Assembly (NCBI GenBank): GCA_945643635.1
Contig: CALZFC010000284.1
Span: 996,001 to 1,060,000, forward strand
DNA length: 64,000 nt
Direction: 5' to 3'
DNA from: Allodiplogaster sudhausi
Lineage: Eukaryota; Nematoda; Chromadorea; Rhabditida; Diplogasteridae
Both the position numbers and the translations under genes were made by a program. Below are positions 59,412-64,000 of this stretch, piece after piece (the first letter of the stretch is position 1; each line of letters opens with the position of its first letter). The notes beneath the pieces are model-generated. The model was not told the DNA's origin and ran no database searches. It worked only from the letters and a program-made list of their open reading frames with translations.

Positions 59412-62400
59412 TTACATGATGCTGCAACGCTCGTTCGGGTCTCCACTTCCAGACATCTCCGTGAAGTCGCCCGTCACGAGCTCCTGGAACAAAGTCGCAA
59501 GTTTATTCATTCTTATCAATCTTATAAAACTGAAGGAAGCCCATAATCTATTAAAGTAATAATAGAAAAGCCAGGTCATACCTGCCAAGCGACTCGCTCT
59601 CCCTCTGCGTTCAGGATCTTCGCCTCTGGAGATGTGCTAGCTGGCCAGGACTGCGACTGAAATAAGCTGAGATAGCTAACCACTCTAACAATTAAGAAGA
59701 GATAGCTAACCACTCTAATAATTAAATTTAACAGATAAAGAAAGAATCGCAAAGTAGAATGAATGCACTAGCATGAATAGAATAGATCTCAGACCTTCAT
59801 GACAATCTCATTCGGGGGCTTGTTTGTGTGTCCAGTGTTCTGACTCCAGATCTGAAAGGAACAACTAATTATTCCATCTTGCATGGCTAGACTGAAATAG
59901 AAACGAATGAAAACAGCTTACCGTAACCTCAGCGCCAGCCTTGACCGTAGCCTTGGAAGTGAACTTGTAGGAGACCTGCAAGCAATGCATCATTCCTTCT
60001 GAACACATGGATATGGTAGTAGTGAAAGGAAGGAAGAAGGAACCTCGCGTCCTCCTCCCTGCACTTTGATCATCCACCCTCCTATGGCTGCATCCTCATC
60101 CGTTGTGTTGACAAGACGAACAAACTCCCCCGTCTGGCTCACTTCCGCAATTTTCAGCGGTCCCGTCTGGTTCGTTTCCATCTAGAAAGGAAAGAAAGCT
60201 CTTGGTCAACATTTCCTTGCCAATTAGATGCTTACTTCAGTACTTGACCAGAACCCACGATACACAACCAACCCAGGAATAAAACAAAGTAGGGAACGGC
60301 GTATAAGGCAAGGCAGTTAACTTGAACATCAAAGACATGGTAGGGATAAGACTAAGGAAAGTCTGGGTGGGTTTAAACCAAATTACCAACATAAACTTTT
60401 AAATTTAGCTGCCAACATGTTTTTTTTTACCTTCACAGGTAACTGAATCGAATGGAAGTGCAACCCTGACCCTGGAAGTGTGTCTGTGCACGTAGACATC
60501 GCTGTCGGTCGGTCCTCCAAAAGTGGCGCGACGGCGCTTGACTCCACGGCCCGCGGTCAGAGCAGCGGAAGAAGAGACGCCACCCGCGCCAGTCGTGGAC
60601 GAGGAAGTGGAGGTCATCGTGTGGGTCGTGACTCGGGGAGAAACCGTGCGCGACAGGTTCAGACGAGTCTCCTGCAATATTTCCTCACCTTATAACCATC
60701 CATATTACTTTTTGTTTAAAAATCTCTACGGAAATCTAAGATAATTGCAAAGGATTAACAAGATGAATAAAAAAACAGATATTTATGGTGGCAAAGAAGA
60801 CCTCAGTCTCAAGCAAGGATTGGTAAGAGCGGAGTTCGTTGTCGAGTTGAGCCTTGATGGCGAGAATCTCCTGGTAGTCTGCCATCAGATTTGCAATCTC
60901 TTTCGTCAAATCGGAGATCTTATCGTCCTGCAATGCTTCCCAGTAACAAAATGGCTCTTATTTTACTACCGGAATACTCTTGTAAAATATTAAGGTTTCC
61001 TCAGTACTCTAAGTGACTTTTAAATAAAGTACAATATATTTTTGAACCACAAACCTTATCACGAAGTTGCGCGCGACGGAGTTCCTGCTCGCCAGCCAGT
61101 AGGCGATTCAAATCATTCACCTGCAAAGAGAATCATTTTTACATCTTCATCCCCATTCAATGCACATAGGCATGAGCACTAAGACTAAAAATTCTAAGCA
61201 CTGGATTCATTTGTTTTAAATGAATAAACTTATTCCTTTTCTGCTTCTCGTACTGACCTTCTTCTCCAACTCAGCAATCTTGGACTCGCTGTCGGATGCA
61301 TTCAGTTCGTACTCCCTCAACTGGATTCTCGCTTCTCTCTCTGAATCTCGCGCACGCTCCGCCTGCTCTTGCAGCATATTGAACTGCAATCGTATCATTT
61401 TAACCATATTGTCATACTTCTTTAATGCCCTCCTTTCCTTCTTCCTACAAGATTAATGATTTTTGCAAGAAAAAAATTGCAAGGTACACTGGCAAGAAAC
61501 CTTGTTCGAATACTGAGAATCGAAGTGCTCGCGGTGTTTCTGCAGCTCAATCGACATCATTTCACGTCCTTCCTCCAGCTTCTCCTCAAATTCACACAAT
61601 TTTCATTAAAAAAATAAAATAATGGAAAACGCAGCTATAAGGCGATAGATATATGCAAGCAAAATGCATTGATCTTCTCGCTGCAGAAGAGTGAGAATGC
61701 CAAACCTTCAGTTTGTCATGGTATTGGCTCTCGAGTTGCCTGGACACCGTAGTCATCTCGACCTGTCTCTTTCGGTGTTCCTCTTCCAATTGCTGGAATA
61801 CACGTACTCATTACTCCAAATAAGTCACAGTAATGCACATGAATGAGAATAGACTGACAGCCCTGAGGTTGCCAGTCTGGAAGTCGAGATCCTCAAGAGC
61901 TCCATCCAGCTTGCGTTGAATAGAAGCGCGGAGAACAGACTCGTCCTCGATCGTCTTCCTTGCGACCTGATCAGACAAAGTTGCATTCAGTCATTTTTAT
62001 ATTACCATTGCATCATTTTTACAATGTTTTAAATTCGGCTTAAAAAAAAGTACAGTAGAGCTTAAGAAAAAACTAACATCCAGCTGCTCACGAAGCTTTG
62101 CCAGTTCACGAAGAACTTCCTGAAATAGAAACGGTTGAAAATGAGAAATATATTAACAAGATTCACTCTGACTTCTCTCCCTTCCGTAAACTAGCCTTGT
62201 TCTCATCCTGGAGCTTCTTCATTTCCTGTCCCATGCGAGCTGCCCTTGAATTGGCATCATCATAGAGAGACTGCGCCTGTCTCCGAGACTCATCCGCAAT
62301 CTTCGCCTCCTTCTCCGCTTTCGCGAGTCGGTTACGAAGATCCTCAATAAGGAAGCCATGACGAAGGCACGGATATGCCATCACATCCCTCCCTCGTTCA

Positions 62401-63615
62401 TTACTCAAATACGCCTTTTCTATGAACGCACAACGGATCACACCAGATATCAACGTCGTGCTCTTCATTGTACTCAAAAGAATTGACGATGTAGTTTCAA
62501 TCTGCAGATTTCCCCAATCAAATAGCATAAGACCATCAATTCATCTATTCCATCTTCAATATCCCAGCTTTACGCAGTTCCCTTACGCATCGACAACAAG
62601 ACCGGAAGGAGGCAGAACTGTTCCTGCCCTTTCTCTCCCCCCCCCTCTCTCTCTCTCTACACTCGCACCCACTCACATCCTCTCCCTATTCGACAGAATG
62701 ACTCATCAGTCAATATACACGTCAGGCATACAATGAATGACTGTGCAGGCGCTTTCTTTGGCGCGTCTTCATTGTTCTGATATCGAAGGAATTGAAACGC
62801 CCATTCTCAGAATGAAACTGTCTTCCCTCTATATCATAATAGCAGTTGCGGAGATGTAAAATGATTTTTCATTTTAATATTGAAATTCCTTGACTTGGAA
62901 TGCCCATTCCTCCCTTTAAACACGAACCGAGAGTTCAGCAACGGCCGCGTCTCTTTCCACGTGTAGCTTGGCACATTCAGATGACTTTCCCTCCAGGAGA
63001 TCACGAAGGCGAGCCTGCAAAAAAACAACTTATTGTGAACTTCATGGCCACAGATTAAAGCATCATCTGAAGCAGGAATAGAACAGTTATTGTAGGGAAA
63101 AAGGTAAATGAATGACAGCACATAAATGTGGTAAAAAAAAGAAGTGGCGCTTGCTAGCCTTCTCATGCTCAAATCGAGAGCTGAGGTTAGACTTCTCCTT
63201 CTTCTCGACCACTTCGATATCCTTGATCTGGACGGTCAGCGTTTGGTTCTCTTTCTCGAGTTGTCGGACGCGCTAAACAATTTTAAATATTAATTGAACC
63301 TGTTGTAAAGATCTGAAACTATGCATAACAATTGACTGATAAAGCGCACTTCGATGTACGACGCAAGCCGGCCGTTCAGTGACGACAGATGATCTTTCTC
63401 GTCCTGCATCGACAGACGCGAACTCTCGAACATGTTCGACCTGAAGAGAACAATATCTTTCAGGCTATTAAAACTGTCAAAATAAATTAAACTCTTCTGA
63501 TATGAGACTTTAGTTTTCTTTAAGCCAAGATGAGAAAAACCAACGCATCCGACTCATCTCCGTTGCCCCTTCCAATGGAACGCACACTCGCACGCTTCTT
63601 GCTTGTGGTCGACAT
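59412..63615 (-). CDS. lmn-1: Nuclear lamin (B-type)
   Basis: Eighteen exons: 63554-63615 (ATG 63615), 63350-63440, 63159-63272, 62928-63014, 62196-62342, 62078-62119, 61859-61966, 61706-61792, 61501-61584, 61258-61383, 61055-61120, 60802-60927, 60444-60671, 60044-60181, 59922-59975, 59795-59851, 59582-59656 and 59412-59483. They give 587 residues, all in phase. The short head is followed by the rod start SRLSMQDEKDHLSSLNGRLA and the long coiled coil, with the rod end AQLDNELRSYQSLLETE. Then come a Ser/Thr linker, the NLS GVKRRR, and the Ig-like tail domain (GEFVRLVNTTDEDAAIGGWM, then VSYKFTSKATVKAGAEVTV, then IWSQNTG). The CaaX box is CSIM, as in C. elegans LMN-1. Lamin forms the nuclear lamina under the inner membrane after farnesylation. 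Introns 3 and 5 have GC donors (AAG|GCTAGC and AAG|GCTAGT). The end of exon 13 (60444) is the least certain junction. Confidence 0.95.
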
Positions 63616-64000
63616 ACCTTCTGCAAGGAAGAAAGAGTTCAATGCTTGTTCGGTTTCACTTCAAGGCTGCTAGTACTTCTCGGAAAATGCAATACATGCG
63701 GCTACACTGCAAAGGCACGAAAAGAAGAAGCGGCAACACGCGTGAATGTAGGCAATTGTTAAATAAACAAAGGCGAGAAGCAGAAACAGAAATAACTAAT
63801 GGATGTAACCATGACGATCTTAATGGGATTTCTCTCTTTCAATCTAGTTCAGTTTAAGCCCAACCTGTTTCCGCTTTCCAGACCGTTCATGGGATTGGAA
63901 AACAATCCCATAAACAAAAACCGCGTATTGCCAAGGCTGGCAAGTCCCAAGATAGTAAAACGACATAATTTACATTTACAGCCTGCATTGACATCGCCAG
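63616..64000. promoter_or_regulatory. Lamin 5' flank
   Basis: The sequence TTCCTTGCAG lies five bases before the lamin ATG (about 63621-63630) and is a likely trans-splice acceptor. The remainder to the window end shows no recognised gene. Confidence 0.45.

Noticed and set aside
1..64000. Bacterial operon, CRISPR array, rRNA or tRNA genes
   Set aside because: All genes are spliced and nematode-like; the repeats are microsatellites without spacer structure, and no rRNA or cloverleaf tRNA was recognised by eye, though a tRNA scan was not possible.

Overview
The window is nuclear DNA of a nematode outside Caenorhabditis; the species cannot be named from the sequence. Evidence: about 20 intron-rich protein genes, mostly with worm-like sequence (a lamin ending in the CaaX box CSIM, a CALM-1-type calcium/integrin-binding protein, a worm-type Mn superoxide dismutase, La, stomatin-like 2), many introns near 50 nt, and splice-acceptor sequences a few bases upstream of several ATGs, as expected for spliced-leader trans-splicing. 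Introns and spacers carry many (GA)n/(CT)n arrays, which generate long low-complexity reading frames that I treat as spurious.

Layout. 1-957 (+): 3' end of a thrombospondin-type-1 protein. 1444-4130 (-): Xaa-Pro aminopeptidase 3-like. 4610-6854 (-): short-chain dehydrogenase with degenerate catalytic residues, one of whose introns coincides with a 0.93-kb transposon-like element. 7702-11557 (-): UBAP2L/Lingerer homologue. 12501-13980 (+): MnSOD. 14843-15935 (-): unrecognised gene. 16587-18256 (+): tau-tubulin-kinase-like fragment. 19455-20049 (-): ribosomal protein L27, 207 bp downstream of the ribosome-biogenesis GTPase LSG1 (20257-23951, -), whose first intron holds a Merlin-like element. 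24260-25080 (+): probable mitochondrial ribosomal protein bL34m. 25316-29953 (-): CAF-1 p60 homologue with a 1.7-kb fold-back element in an intron. 30840-32319 (-): calponin-homology protein. 35476-37766 (-): La. 38728-40543 (+): CIB/CALM-1. 40555-42464 (-): stomatin-like 2. 43009-47372 (+): WDR75/UTP17. 48323-49005 (+): Olig-type bHLH factor. 50531-53371 (-): proline-rich thioredoxin-fold protein. 59412-63615 (-): lamin.

Most genes are housekeeping: ribosome synthesis (L27, LSG1, WDR75, bL34m, La), chromatin and nuclear architecture (CAF-1 p60, lamin), mitochondria (MnSOD, stomatin-like 2, bL34m). They appear linked only by position; LSG1-L27 is the best operon candidate. The most unusual signals are the element that acts as a complete intron in the dehydrogenase gene, two further transposons inside introns, and an unusually high number of GC-AG introns, several with an AAG|GCTAG donor.

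Gene models were built by hand from splice consensus, reading phase and family similarity. Exon limits are generally exact where phase closes, but no search, alignment or transcript data were available.
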